Both the position numbers and the translations under genes were made by a program. The notes beneath the pieces are model-generated. The model saw only the letters and a list, made by a program, of their open reading frames with translations, was not told the DNA's origin and made no database searches. From Knoellia sp. S7-12 (GTDB lineage Bacteria > Actinomycetota > Actinomycetes > Actinomycetales > Dermatophilaceae): a stretch of 64,000 nucleotides of DNA. This document shows, one piece after another, positions 33,816-41,325 of this stretch. Positions within the stretch are counted from its first letter, which is position 1. Each line of letters starts with the position of its first letter. The stretch is taken from NCBI RefSeq assembly GCF_040518285.1, contig NZ_CP155449.1:3844001-3908000 (forward strand). Reading direction: 5' to 3'.

Positions 33816-34711
33816 GCCGCTACTCCTTCTCGCTGGGTGTCGGCGGTGAGCTCGAGGAACATCTCTTCGAGTCCCGCGCCGTCTGCGGACTTGAGTTCGG
33901 TGAGTGCGCAGCCAGCGGCCCGGGCAATCTGGCCGACGAGTGCGGGGTCGGCCACGGTGCGCAGGGCCCCGTCGTCGGACGTCGTGAACTCCACGCCGCC
34001 ACGGGTGAGTGCGTCGGCAAGCTCCGCGTGATCCGGTGTCCGCACGACGGTGCCGGCGGCAGCGAGGAGCTCGTCCTTGGTGCCCTGAGCGACGATGCGG
34101 CCATTGCCGATCACGACGATGTCGTCGGCGATGACCTCGATCTCGTGCAGCAGGTGGGAGGAGAGCAGGACGGTGCCCCCGGCGTTGGCATAGCCGCGCA
34201 GAAGGTCTCGCATCCACCGGATGCCGGCTGGGTCGAGGCCGTTGGCCGGCTCATCGAGGATCAGCACATGGGGGTCGCCGATGAGGGCGGTGGCGATGCC
34301 CAGCCGCTGGCGCATGCCGAGCGAATAGTTGCGCACCCGCCGGCCGGCCTCGGTCGGGGTGAGGCTCACCCGCTCGAGCATCTCGTCGACGCGGGTGGTG
34401 GGCAGGCCCATCGTCATGGCGGCGACGGTGAGGATCTCGCGCCCGGTGCGACCGGCGTGCTGGGCCGAGGCGTCGAGCAGGACCCCGACCTCGAGGCCGG
34501 GGTTGGGCAGGTCGACGAAGCGCTTGCCCTCGATGGTGGCCGATCCGCTGGTGGGCGGGGTGAGCCCGACCATCACGCGCATCGACGTGGACTTGCCGGC
34601 CCCGTTGGGACCGAGGAAGCCCGTGACCCGACCTGGGCGGGCAGTGAAGGAGACGTTGTCGACGGCGACGTGGTCGCCGTACTTCCTGGTGAGTGACTCA
34701 ACGGTGATCAT
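33812..34711 (-). CDS. ABC transporter ATP-binding protein
   Basis: A 299-residue ATPase: Walker A GPNGAGKST (about 34-42), the ABC signature NYSLGMRQRLG (about 128-138) and Walker B LILDEPANGLD (about 149-159), then a C-terminal domain of about 90 residues seen in ABC-2 exporter ATPases of the CcmA/NatA/drug-resistance family. It is followed by its permease gene. A strong palindrome lies 23 bases upstream of its start. Confidence 0.9.
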   Translation of the reverse strand: MITVESLTRKYGDHVAVDNVSFTARPGRVTGFLGPNGAGKSTSMRVMVGLTPPTSGSATIEGKRFVDLPNPGLEVGVLLDASAQHAGRTGREILTVAAMTMGLPTTRVDEMLERVSLTPTEAGRRVRNYSLGMRQRLGIATALIGDPHVLILDEPANGLDPAGIRWMRDLLRGYANAGGTVLLSSHLLHEIEVIADDIVVIGNGRIVAQGTKDELLAAAGTVVRTPDHAELADALTRGGVEFTTSDDGALRTVADPALVGQIARAAGCALTELKSADGAGLEEMFLELTADTQREGVAA

Positions 34712-34733
34712 GACCGCAACACTGGCGTTCGGG

Positions 34734-34751
34734 CCGATGCGCGCGCATCGG
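34734..34751. promoter_or_regulatory. 18-bp perfect palindrome upstream of the ABC exporter
   Basis: CCGATGCGCGCGCATCGG is a perfect palindrome, flanked by GCGTTC and GAACGC so that the symmetry extends outwards with a two-base offset. Placed 23 bases before the ATPase start, it is a likely repressor operator. No regulator gene is linked. Confidence 0.5.
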
Positions 34752-34779
34752 GGAACGCACCCGACCGACCCCTTGGATC

Positions 34780-34799
34780 ACCCTGAGGTGGCTCAGGGT
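34780..34799. terminator. Hairpin ACCCTGAG-GTGG-CTCAGGGT
   Basis: An 8-bp perfect stem with a 4-base loop and no T-tract, lying in the 182-base intergenic region between divergent genes. It cannot terminate either of them at a gene end; it may stop readthrough or be an operator. Confidence 0.35.
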
Positions 34800-34893
34800 C
34801 CCCACCCCGAGTCAGGGCTCTTTGCCGAACCCTTGCCGAACGCTCACCTCCCCTTTGCCCCACGCGTCGTATGCCGCCTGCAGGCTGATCGGC

Positions 34894-36129
34894 ATGCCCA
34901 CCACCGCGCCCCTCACGTCTGAGCCCTTCCCCGTCGGGCCACCTCAACGATCGAGTCAGACGCGCATCGCCACTCTGGCCGCGCTGCTTCTCGTCGCCCT
35001 CATCAGCACCCTCGCGTTCACCGCGTTCACCGCCCGGACCGCCACCGCCGCGACGCCCCTGACCGTGACGCAGGCGATCGCCACCCAGAACGGAACGTCC
35101 CAGACGGTCCGTGGCTACATCGTCGGTGAACCGGTCGCGACGACGACGGTCAACCGCAGCGGATTCACCGCCGACTACGCCATCGCCCTCGCTGACACGG
35201 CCGGACAGACCGACACGAGCAAGATGCTCTATGTCCAGCTGACGACTCAGTGGCGCAGCGGCTGGGGTCTCAAGACGAACCCGTCGCTCATGGGCAAGCT
35301 CGTCGACGTCACCGGTCCGCTATCGGCCTACTTCTCGCACGCAGGCCTCAAGTCGCCAACCGCGATCGCCTCCGTCGGCACCACGCCCACGCCCACGCCC
35401 ACTCCCACGGTCACGCCCACCCCCACTCCCACTGGTGGTGGCACCGACGCCTACTACGCGGGCGCCCTCGGCAAGTCCGGTTCGGCCCTACGCACGGCCC
35501 TGCACGACATCATCAGCGAGCAGACCGTCCTCACCTATGACCAGGTGTGGACCGCCCTCAAGGACACCGATCAGGACCCGGGCAACACGGCCAACGTCAT
35601 CGAGATCTACTCGGGGCGCTCGATCTCCAAGAGCAGCAACGGTGGTGACGCCGACCAGTGGAACCGTGAGCACGTGTGGCCCCAGAGCCACGGCGGCTTC
35701 GGCACGACGCCCGGCCCGGGCACCGACGTCCATCACCTCCGCCCCGAGGACGTCACCGTCAACTCCGACCGCGGCAACCTCGACTTCGACAACGGCGGCT
35801 CGGCCGTCAATCAGTGCTCCGACTGCTGGCGAGACGGCGACTCCTTCGAGCCTCGCGACTCCGTCAAGGGTGACGTCGCCCGGATGATCCTCTACATGGC
35901 CATCCGCTACGAGGGCGGCGACGGCTTCGCCAACCTCGAGCCCAACAACACCGCGGGCAACGGGTCCACGCCCTACGTCGGCAAGCTGACGACCCTCAAG
36001 GCATGGAGTGCTGGTGACCCGCCGAGCACCTTCGAGAAGCGTCGCAACGACCGCATCCACGCCCAGTGGCAGGGCAACCGCAACCCGTTCATCGACCACC
36101 CGGAGTGGGTCACCTCGATCTGGCCGTGA
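34894..36129 (+). CDS. Secreted endonuclease I family nuclease with an OB-fold domain
   Basis: A 411-residue extracellular nuclease. There is a signal peptide (about 25-55, ending near TATAA), an N-terminal OB-fold-like domain (about 55-160, of the YhcR/DUF6359 type) and a Thr-Pro repeat linker. Then comes an endonuclease I domain with the beta-beta-alpha metal motif NREHVWPQSHG followed by HHLRPEDVTVNSDRGN. The enzyme degrades DNA or RNA outside the cell, for nutrient uptake or biofilm DNA. The linker is encoded by a GC-rich CCCAC-type repeat (35385-35435), which may vary in length. The ATG at 34894 was chosen as the last in-frame start before the signal peptide. Confidence 0.85.
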   Translation: MPTTAPLTSEPFPVGPPQRSSQTRIATLAALLLVALISTLAFTAFTARTATAATPLTVTQAIATQNGTSQTVRGYIVGEPVATTTVNRSGFTADYAIALADTAGQTDTSKMLYVQLTTQWRSGWGLKTNPSLMGKLVDVTGPLSAYFSHAGLKSPTAIASVGTTPTPTPTPTVTPTPTPTGGGTDAYYAGALGKSGSALRTALHDIISEQTVLTYDQVWTALKDTDQDPGNTANVIEIYSGRSISKSSNGGDADQWNREHVWPQSHGGFGTTPGPGTDVHHLRPEDVTVNSDRGNLDFDNGGSAVNQCSDCWRDGDSFEPRDSVKGDVARMILYMAIRYEGGDGFANLEPNNTAGNGSTPYVGKLTTLKAWSAGDPPSTFEKRRNDRIHAQWQGNRNPFIDHPEWVTSIWP

Positions 36130-36138
36130 TCCGAAACC

Positions 36139-36191
36139 AACGCAGAGGTATGCCGGCAGCTCATCGTGAGCGGCCGGCATACCTCTGCGTT
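36139..36191. terminator. Terminator made of an inverted pair of the CGGCATAC octamer
   Basis: Left arm 36139-36157 and right arm 36173-36191 are a 19-bp perfect inverted repeat. The octamer occurs once in each arm as an inverted pair (GTATGCCG at 36148, CGGCATAC at 36175). The loop has its own GCTCA/TGAGC stem. It lies between the convergent endonuclease gene and the small gene at 36206. It looks like a bidirectional terminator, of the kind Neisseria makes from inverted uptake sequences. Confidence 0.85.
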
Positions 36192-36205
36192 GTGGTTGTC
36201 TCGGG

Positions 36206-36355
36206 TCAGTCGCGGATGTTGTGGGCGCGGCGGGCGCTGTAGTCGCTGTAGTCGCTCAGCGCGGCTTCGCGATGGTTCATGTCCGAGCTCGGGCTGGACT
36301 GCTCGAAGAGCATGAAGCGAGTGTGGGCGGTGTTGGTCCAGTGCTGGAAGAGCAC
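36206..36355 (-). CDS. Small protein, 49 residues, unknown
   Basis: This frame is open from the GTG at 36355 to 36208. Its codons end in G or C almost throughout (45 of 49 by count), unlike a shadow frame, and a GGCAGG precedes the GTG. The product begins VLFQHWTNTAHTRFMLFEQ and ends with a tyrosine/serine-rich, hydrophilic tail. It has no signal or membrane segment. No family is recognised; a conserved short protein is likely. It lies 31 bases downstream of the acetyltransferase on the same strand. Confidence 0.5.
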   Translation of the reverse strand: MLFQHWTNTAHTRFMLFEQSSPSSDMNHREAALSDYSDYSARRAHNIRD

Positions 36356-36386
36356 GCAGTGGACGCCCTGCCGGTTGAGCGAAGAC

Positions 36387-36872
36387 TCAGGTGCCGGGCG
36401 CACCCAGGGAGGAGAGCGCGTCGCCGTCCATCCGGAAGACACTCCACTCGTCCTGCGGCACGGCGCCGAGGCTCTTGTAGAACCCGAGGCTCGGCTCGTT
36501 CCAGTTGAGCACCCACCACTCGAGACGCTGGTAGCCGCGCTCGACGCACGTCGCGGCCAGGGTGGCCAGGAGGTCCCGCCCGAGGCCGCTCCCCCGCCGC
36601 TCCGGCTGCACGTAGAGGTCCTCGAGCCAGATGCCGTTGACGCCGGTCCAGGTCGAGAAGGTGAGGTACCAGACCGCCATCCCGACGACCTCGCCGTCGA
36701 CCTCGGCAACATGCGCGAACGTCGTGGGCGTGCCGGTCTCGGGGAAGAGCGCTGTCGTGAAATGCGCCTCGGTCGCCAGCACCGCGTCCGGCTCCTTCTC
36801 GTAGGTCGCGAGGTCGCGCACGAGCTGCAGGATGGCCGGGACGTCGTCGGGTGTCGCCTCGCGAATCGTCAT
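36387..36872 (-). CDS. GNAT family N-acetyltransferase
   Basis: A 161-residue GNAT protein of the spermidine/diamine acetyltransferase-like group with LYVQPERRGSGLGRDLLATL (acetyl-CoA loop, about 91-110) and the C-terminal NWNEPSLGFYKSLGAV. Start ATG at 36872 is 36 bases from the divergent PPOX gene, and the octamer GTATGCCG lies in that gap. Substrate unknown. Confidence 0.85.
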   Translation of the reverse strand: MTIREATPDDVPAILQLVRDLATYEKEPDAVLATEAHFTTALFPETGTPTTFAHVAEVDGEVVGMAVWYLTFSTWTGVNGIWLEDLYVQPERRGSGLGRDLLATLAATCVERGYQRLEWWVLNWNEPSLGFYKSLGAVPQDEWSVFRMDGDALSSLGAPGT

Positions 36873-36908
36873 GAGCGAGAGCGTATGCCGCGGCGTAGGT
36901 TGGGATCC

Positions 36909-37304
36909 ATGGCGACAGTTCCCGACGACCTCCTCCACCTGCTCACCGACCCGAACTTCGGCCACCTGGCGACAGTGCGACCCGACGGCTCACCGCAGGT
37001 CAACCCGATGTGGTTCCTGTTCGACGCGCAGACCAACACCATTCGCTTCACGCACACCACCAAGCGGGCGAAGTTCCGCAACCTCCAGGCGAACCCGGCG
37101 ATGGCCCTTGAGGTCATCGACCCCGACAATGCGATGCGTTTCGTCGAGCTTCGCGGCAAGCTCATCGAGGCCATCCCCGACCCAGAGGGCGCGTTCTATC
37201 CGGTGCTCGGTGCGCGCTACGGCAACCCTGAGACGCCGGTCCCGCCGGACAAGGCCGACCGCGTCATCCTCGTGATGTCGATCGACAAGGTCACCCAGAA
37301 GTGA
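36909..37304 (+). CDS. F420/FMN-dependent PPOX-class enzyme
   Basis: A 131-residue split-barrel protein of the pyridoxamine 5'-phosphate oxidase-like family. It has the typical LATVRPDGSPQVNPMWFLFD and AKFRNLQANPAMAL segments of the F420-dependent group found in Actinobacteria. Members reduce a range of substrates (biliverdin, aflatoxin, quinones) using F420H2. It overlaps the next gene's GTG (GTGA), so the two are co-translated. Confidence 0.8.
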   Translation: MATVPDDLLHLLTDPNFGHLATVRPDGSPQVNPMWFLFDAQTNTIRFTHTTKRAKFRNLQANPAMALEVIDPDNAMRFVELRGKLIEAIPDPEGAFYPVLGARYGNPETPVPPDKADRVILVMSIDKVTQK

Positions 37305-37708
37305 GCACCCCGTCGGGCACGGTCGCCACCATCTTTCACGTCACCAGCCCGCAGACGTGGGATCAGGCGGTCGAGGCCGGGACATTCACCGAGTCGACGC
37401 TGGGCCGGTCGCTCGAGGACGAGGGCTTCATCCACTGCTGCGACGCGGCCCAGCTCGACTTCGTGATGACGGCGTTCTATGGGGAGGTGCCGCACGACCT
37501 CGTGCTGCTCACCATCGATCCCGCGCTGCTCGAGTCGCCGCTGGTGCGCGAGGTCGGCAACCCGGAGACGGGTGAGCAGTTCCCCCACATCTATGGCCCG
37601 CTCAACCCGTCTGCCGTCACCAGCACCGAGCTCCTCCACCCACCCCACGGGCACCCCCGTCCCTACTCACCCAATGGGGTGGGTCAGGGAGGCTCGGGGT
37701 CGAGGTAG
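37301..37708 (+). CDS. DUF952 family protein
   Basis: A 135-residue protein with the DUF952 core: IFHVTSPQTWDQA near the N terminus, GFIHCCDAAQLDFVM in the middle and HIYGPLNPSAV near the end. Known structures resemble glutathione-S-transferase-like folds, function unknown. It is coupled to the PPOX gene and overlaps the convergent kinase C-half by 25 bases. Confidence 0.75.
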   Translation: MSTPSGTVATIFHVTSPQTWDQAVEAGTFTESTLGRSLEDEGFIHCCDAAQLDFVMTAFYGEVPHDLVLLTIDPALLESPLVREVGNPETGEQFPHIYGPLNPSAVTSTELLHPPHGHPRPYSPNGVGQGGSGSR

Positions 37709-38229
37709 TCGATCAACCTGAGGTCGTCGCCCACCACCTCCGGCGGCACCTCCGCCACCAGCCGCGCCCACGACGCGAACCTGTGCACACGGGCCAGCCG
37801 ACCCGCCGCCGGCCACGCCCCGAGCAGCGACTCGGGCTCGTCGCTCCACTCCGACAGGTAGGCCAGAAGGATCGGTCGAACTCGCGGGCCCTCGGGTTCG
37901 GGAAGTGGCCACGCTCCCGTCGCGTACGCCAACGGGACCTGCAGGACGGGCAAGGGGTGCGACCAGAACGAGTCGCCGAGATCGAAGATCCGGACCCGAT
38001 CGCCGTCGATGAACACATTCGCGTCGCCAAGGTCGTTGTGCTGCAACGAGTCCGGCATACCGGTGGCCCCGAGGACGTCCGCGTCCTCGTGAAGCTGCGC
38101 GGATGTGGCACTCACCCGATCGGCGACTTCGGCGGTGATCGCCTGGGGATGGTCCGCGGGCAGATGCTCCAGTTCGGCAACAGCGGCAAGCACGTATGCC
38201 GGTGCGTCACCTGCCGCGAGCACGCTCAC
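37684..38229 (-). pseudogene. Phosphotransferase, C-terminal half (split kinase)
   Basis: A 181-residue frame with the kinase catalytic loop HNDLGDANVF and metal-binding FDLGDSFWSHPL, but no N-terminal ATP lobe. It starts by GTG at 38229 overlapping the stop of the preceding frame (38226-38228) by GTGA. Together the two frames make one complete aminoglycoside-phosphotransferase-like protein of the expected length of about 320. This is either a natural split with translational coupling or a frameshift (real or sequencing error). The two are annotated as parts of one broken gene. Confidence 0.7.
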
Positions 38230-38654
38230 GCCCGCTCCGATCCCTCGGCCTCGTGCGCCGCGAGGGTGCGTTGCATACGGGCGACCTCACGAGCGAGCAA
38301 CTCCCAGGGCTCGATGTCCAAGTAGCTCGTGTCGCGCAACGTCGGTCCCTGGTCCGCCGTGAGCAGCCACCCGCGTTCGGTGTCGACTGCGACCGGGGCG
38401 ACGACGTGGTCAGGCACCAACCCGGCCAGGGTCGAGGCCAACTGGGCCTCGAAGCCTTGACCGGGGTTGGCGACCTTGAACCAGTGCCGACCACGGTCGG
38501 TCTCGATGGTGAAGACAGCCGACCAGAAGCGCATTCGGCTCTCCGTCAAGGCTGCTGACGTGCGTATGCCGCGAGCGGTGAGCGCACGGCATACCCAGTC
38601 GTTCGCTTGCCCCAGCCACTCCGGTGAGCGCCACAGCGCGACGAGATCCTGCAC
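38226..38654 (-). pseudogene. Phosphotransferase, N-terminal half (split kinase)
   Basis: A 142-residue frame with the ATP-binding lobe: a lysine-bearing strand HWFKVANPG and TERGWLLTADQG, ending in ARMQRTLAAHEAEGSERA. It lacks the catalytic loop, which sits in the next frame on the minus strand at -1 register. The split falls just after the lobe junction, where intact homologs continue smoothly. It runs near the octamer at 38564 and 38587. Confidence 0.7.
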
Positions 38655-38675
38655 GGACTCAGCCTAGGTCCGCGG

Positions 38676-39650
38676 TCAGGTGACGCGCTGGCCCTTGACG
38701 CCGCGACGGGCCTTGACCACGGAATCGATGCCGTCCCAGAGGGCGATGACGACGATGCCGGCAGCCACGAGTGCCGTCGGCAGGGTCCAGTTGGTTGACC
38801 AGCCGAAACGCTCGCCGAGCACGGTCGGCAGGTCGGTGAGCAGGTCGCCCCGCGACAGCAGCCAGATGAGCAGGGTTGCCGCTGCAGCGTTGCTCGCGAC
38901 GTTGATCGCGGCGAGGGTCGGGGTCCACCGGCCAACGCGCCAGACGACGATCGCCAGGATCGCGTCCAGGAGCAGCAGGCCCACAAGGGCGACCTCCCAG
39001 ATCACGTCGAGGTCCGGGCTCAGCACCTGGATGGCGTTGCCGCCAACCCCGGAGAACTGCCAGGCGACAACAGCTGCGAGGGCGAGCGCGAAGCCGACCT
39101 GCACCAAGGTCTCACCGCGCCCGACCTGCCGCCACGGCACCTCGGTCGTGAGCTGGTCGGGCTTCCACTCGTTCAGGGGCCGGTCACGCTCGGACTCGGG
39201 ACGCGTCCACTCGATGAGGGCGAAGGTCAGCGTCACCCAAAAGCCCAGGTGAACCGCCACCGACAGCAGAAGGAGGAAGGCGTCGAGCAGGATCGCCGCC
39301 CAGTTCTCGTCGGTCGTCGCCGCACGTGTGACGAAGTTCGCGACAAACACGATCGGCAGGACGATGGCCGGCAGGATCCGCATGAGCCGGACATAGTCGG
39401 GATAGACGGCAGGTCCGATGAGATAGCCGGGGCGCCCGCCGTACTGACGGGCGAGCACATCGGGGTCACCGAGCTCGGCGATCACCTGTTGCTCGGCAGC
39501 AGCCGGGTCGGCACCGCCCTCGACCTTGCCGTCGACGGCGTCGGCGATGGTGCCACGCAGCTCTTGGGCCACGTCGGGGCCGACATCATCGGGGAGGTGT
39601 CGCGTCACGGTCCACACGTAGCGGTCGGTGAGCGTCGTCTTTGTGGTCAT
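38676..39650 (-). CDS. HAAS-domain multi-pass membrane protein, PadR-controlled
   Basis: A 324-residue protein with an N-terminal helical HAAS-type domain (VWTVTRHLPDDVGPDVAQEL, about 12-31, then AAAEQQVIAELGDPDVLARQY). About six hydrophobic helices follow. Such proteins are commonly encoded right after a PadR regulator and are thought to sense envelope stress with it. The start ATG at 39650 overlaps the PadR stop (ATGA). Function otherwise unknown. Confidence 0.75.
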   Translation of the reverse strand: MTTKTTLTDRYVWTVTRHLPDDVGPDVAQELRGTIADAVDGKVEGGADPAAAEQQVIAELGDPDVLARQYGGRPGYLIGPAVYPDYVRLMRILPAIVLPIVFVANFVTRAATTDENWAAILLDAFLLLLSVAVHLGFWVTLTFALIEWTRPESERDRPLNEWKPDQLTTEVPWRQVGRGETLVQVGFALALAAVVAWQFSGVGGNAIQVLSPDLDVIWEVALVGLLLLDAILAIVVWRVGRWTPTLAAINVASNAAAATLLIWLLSRGDLLTDLPTVLGERFGWSTNWTLPTALVAAGIVVIALWDGIDSVVKARRGVKGQRVT

Positions 39651-39985
39651 CGTGCATCTCCTCCGTCTAGGGCGCCGATCGCGCCGTCGAGCGTGCGCCA
39701 TTCGGTCATCAGTTGGTTGAGCACTCGGGTGCCGTCAGGGCTGACCCGATAGAACTTGCGTGGTCGCGCTTCGTCGGTGTTCCACTCACTGGTGAGCAGA
39801 CCCTGCTTCTCGAGGCGACGCAGCAAGGGATAGAGAGTGTTGCCGTCCACGGCGAAGCCGGCCTGCGCGAGGGTCTCGAGCAGGGCGTAGCCGTAACGGG
39901 GCTTGGACAGGGTCGTGAGGCACGCCAGCACCACCGTGCCTCTGCGCAGTTCCTGCAGGTGCCCTGCGATGAGTTCTTCGTCCAT
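39647..39985 (-). CDS. PadR family transcriptional regulator
   Basis: A 112-residue PadR protein with the winged-helix domain and the conserved segment GYALLETLAQAGFAVDGNTLYPLLRRLEKQG. Regulators of this group repress their own gene and the adjacent membrane protein. A palindromic operator candidate is 14 bases upstream of the ATG. It begins MDEELIAGHLQELRRG, typical of the s-PadR group. Confidence 0.88.
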   Translation of the reverse strand: MDEELIAGHLQELRRGTVVLACLTTLSKPRYGYALLETLAQAGFAVDGNTLYPLLRRLEKQGLLTSEWNTDEARPRKFYRVSPDGTRVLNQLMTEWRTLDGAIGALDGGDAR

Positions 39986-39998
39986 GCGTCACACCATA

Positions 39999-40013
39999 AT
40001 GTGCGTCACACAT
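39999..40013. promoter_or_regulatory. Palindrome ATGTG-CGTCA-CACAT upstream of padR
   Basis: Arms of 5 bp around a 5-base centre, starting 14 bases before the padR start. PadR operators often have the form ATGT-N8-ACAT, which this fits. A -10-like CATTAT (39996-40001) overlaps on the minus strand. Confidence 0.6.
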
Positions 40014-40068
40014 CATCGTCAAGAGCACATGCTTGTGCTTGCACGTGGCCCAGTGGTGGTCGGTGCCG

Positions 40069-40980
40069 TCAGCGGGTGGCGGGTCGTCCGCGGCGTGCCG
40101 GGTGCGTGTTCAGCTCGAGCAACATCTCGAGCAACCGCTCGGTGGCCGGGTTCGTTCGCCCCGTCTCGCGCACGAGCGCCGAGATCTCGCGCACGGGGGT
40201 GGGTTCGTTGATCCGCAGGCGCGTGACCTCGGAGGGCAGGGCGCGAGCGGCGAGGCGCGGCATGACCGAGATGCCGACGCCAGCAGCGACGAACTGGATG
40301 GCGGAGTAGTGCTCCTGCGCCTGGACCGCGAAGCGTGGCGTGAATCCCGCTGCAGCACAGGTGGATACGACGATCCGATGGCCTTGGCTCCCCATGACGT
40401 CATTGGACACCCAGGTCTCACCGCGGAGGTCGCCAAGTCCGACACTGCGAGCCGTCGCCAGCTCATGGCTGCTCGGGACGACTGCAACGAAGGGGTCGCT
40501 CGCGAGTGGGACGTGCCGGTAGCCCGGCCTCCCGCCTCCGTCCGGCGGGTCGATGACGATGTCGATGTCGGGGGTCAGGTTGCGGCTCGTGACCTCGGTG
40601 AGCACGAGGTCGACGGTCAGGTCGGGCAGCTCGAAGGTGAGTCGTTTGACGAGGTCGGGCATCCACGCCGAGCCCGCCGAGGCGAAGTAGCCCACGACCA
40701 ACCTGCCGCTGCGCCCCTCGCGCAGGTCGGCGACGACGGAGTCCAGCCGACCCCACTGGCTCATCACCTCCTCGCTCTGCGCGGCGAGCTCGAGACCGGC
40801 CGGGGTCGGAGCGATGCCACGCCCCTGTCGCTGGAAGAGGACCAGCCCGGTCTCGCGCGCGAGGGCGCTGAGGTGCTGGCTCACGGCGCTGGAGGTCAGG
40901 CCCAAATTGTCAGCGGCGGCCTGCACCGAACCACTGCCGACGACAGCCCGAAAGACGCGGAGACGGTGTGGATCGAGCAT
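40069..40980 (-). CDS. LysR family transcriptional regulator
   Basis: A 303-residue LysR protein: N-terminal HTH (VQAAADNLGLTSSAVSQHLSALARETG, about residues 19-45) and a C-terminal periplasmic-binding-protein-like effector domain. It is divergently arranged with a 57-residue microprotein gene; the gap holds a LysR-box-like repeat. No enzyme or transporter gene is adjacent, so the target is unknown. Confidence 0.88.
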   Translation of the reverse strand: MLDPHRLRVFRAVVGSGSVQAAADNLGLTSSAVSQHLSALARETGLVLFQRQGRGIAPTPAGLELAAQSEEVMSQWGRLDSVVADLREGRSGRLVVGYFASAGSAWMPDLVKRLTFELPDLTVDLVLTEVTSRNLTPDIDIVIDPPDGGGRPGYRHVPLASDPFVAVVPSSHELATARSVGLGDLRGETWVSNDVMGSQGHRIVVSTCAAAGFTPRFAVQAQEHYSAIQFVAAGVGISVMPRLAARALPSEVTRLRINEPTPVREISALVRETGRTNPATERLLEMLLELNTHPARRGRPATR

Positions 40981-41000
40981 GCCCTGATTCTACAGCGTTG

Positions 41001-41016
41001 CTTAACCACCGCTAAG
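41001..41016. promoter_or_regulatory. LysR-type box CTTA-N8-TAAG
   Basis: CTTAACCACCGCTAAG carries matching arms CTTA and TAAG separated by 8 bases, and LysR-type boxes usually have the T-N11-A form. It lies in the 82-base gap between lysR and the divergent small gene, where a LysR would autoregulate. Confidence 0.4.
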
Positions 41017-41062
41017 TAAAGTCACGTTGTGCTTAGGAGTTGAACGCTGGATCATTGTCGTC

Positions 41063-41236
41063 ATGAGCCACCGCACCCAGACCGTCAACACCGCCGCTCG
41101 CATCGCCGACCGCCTCCGCAACTTCCGTCGCCAGGGCGCGTCCGGCTGGTCGACCACCGTCGACATGGACTCCACCCGCGCCAACCACGAGTTCATGGTC
41201 GCCTCGCAGTTCCAGGGCCAGAACCGCTCGATCTGA
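41063..41236 (+). CDS. Small basic protein, 57 residues, divergent from lysR
   Basis: A 57-residue protein starting MSHRTQTVNTAARIADRL, basic and hydrophilic, with no cysteine or membrane segment. Codons are typical of the genome. The ATG at 41063 sits 82 bases from lysR; the earlier in-frame start (41027) falls in the LysR control region. I know no family. Its place opposite a LysR regulator suggests it is that regulator's target. Confidence 0.6.
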   Translation: MSHRTQTVNTAARIADRLRNFRRQGASGWSTTVDMDSTRANHEFMVASQFQGQNRSI

Positions 41237-41292
41237 GCCAGCGCACCACCGCAGCTCGCACCACCGCCGCCCCGTATTGCGGGCGCCGGATC

Positions 41293-41323
41293 CAGCGCTG
41301 AACCGCACTCCGGTTCAGCGCTG
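41293..41323. terminator. Bidirectional terminator, 13-bp stem, 5-base loop
   Basis: CAGCGCTGAACCG (41293-41305) and CGGTTCAGCGCTG (41311-41323) form a perfect stem around CACTC. It lies between the small gene and the convergent GDSL hydrolase gene, with no T-tract. Confidence 0.8.
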
Positions 41324-41325
41324 AC

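Noticed and set aside
35385..35435. Short tandem CCCAC-type repeat in the endonuclease gene
   Set aside because: It encodes a Thr-Pro linker and is a normal low-complexity domain joint, not a separate mobile or CRISPR element.
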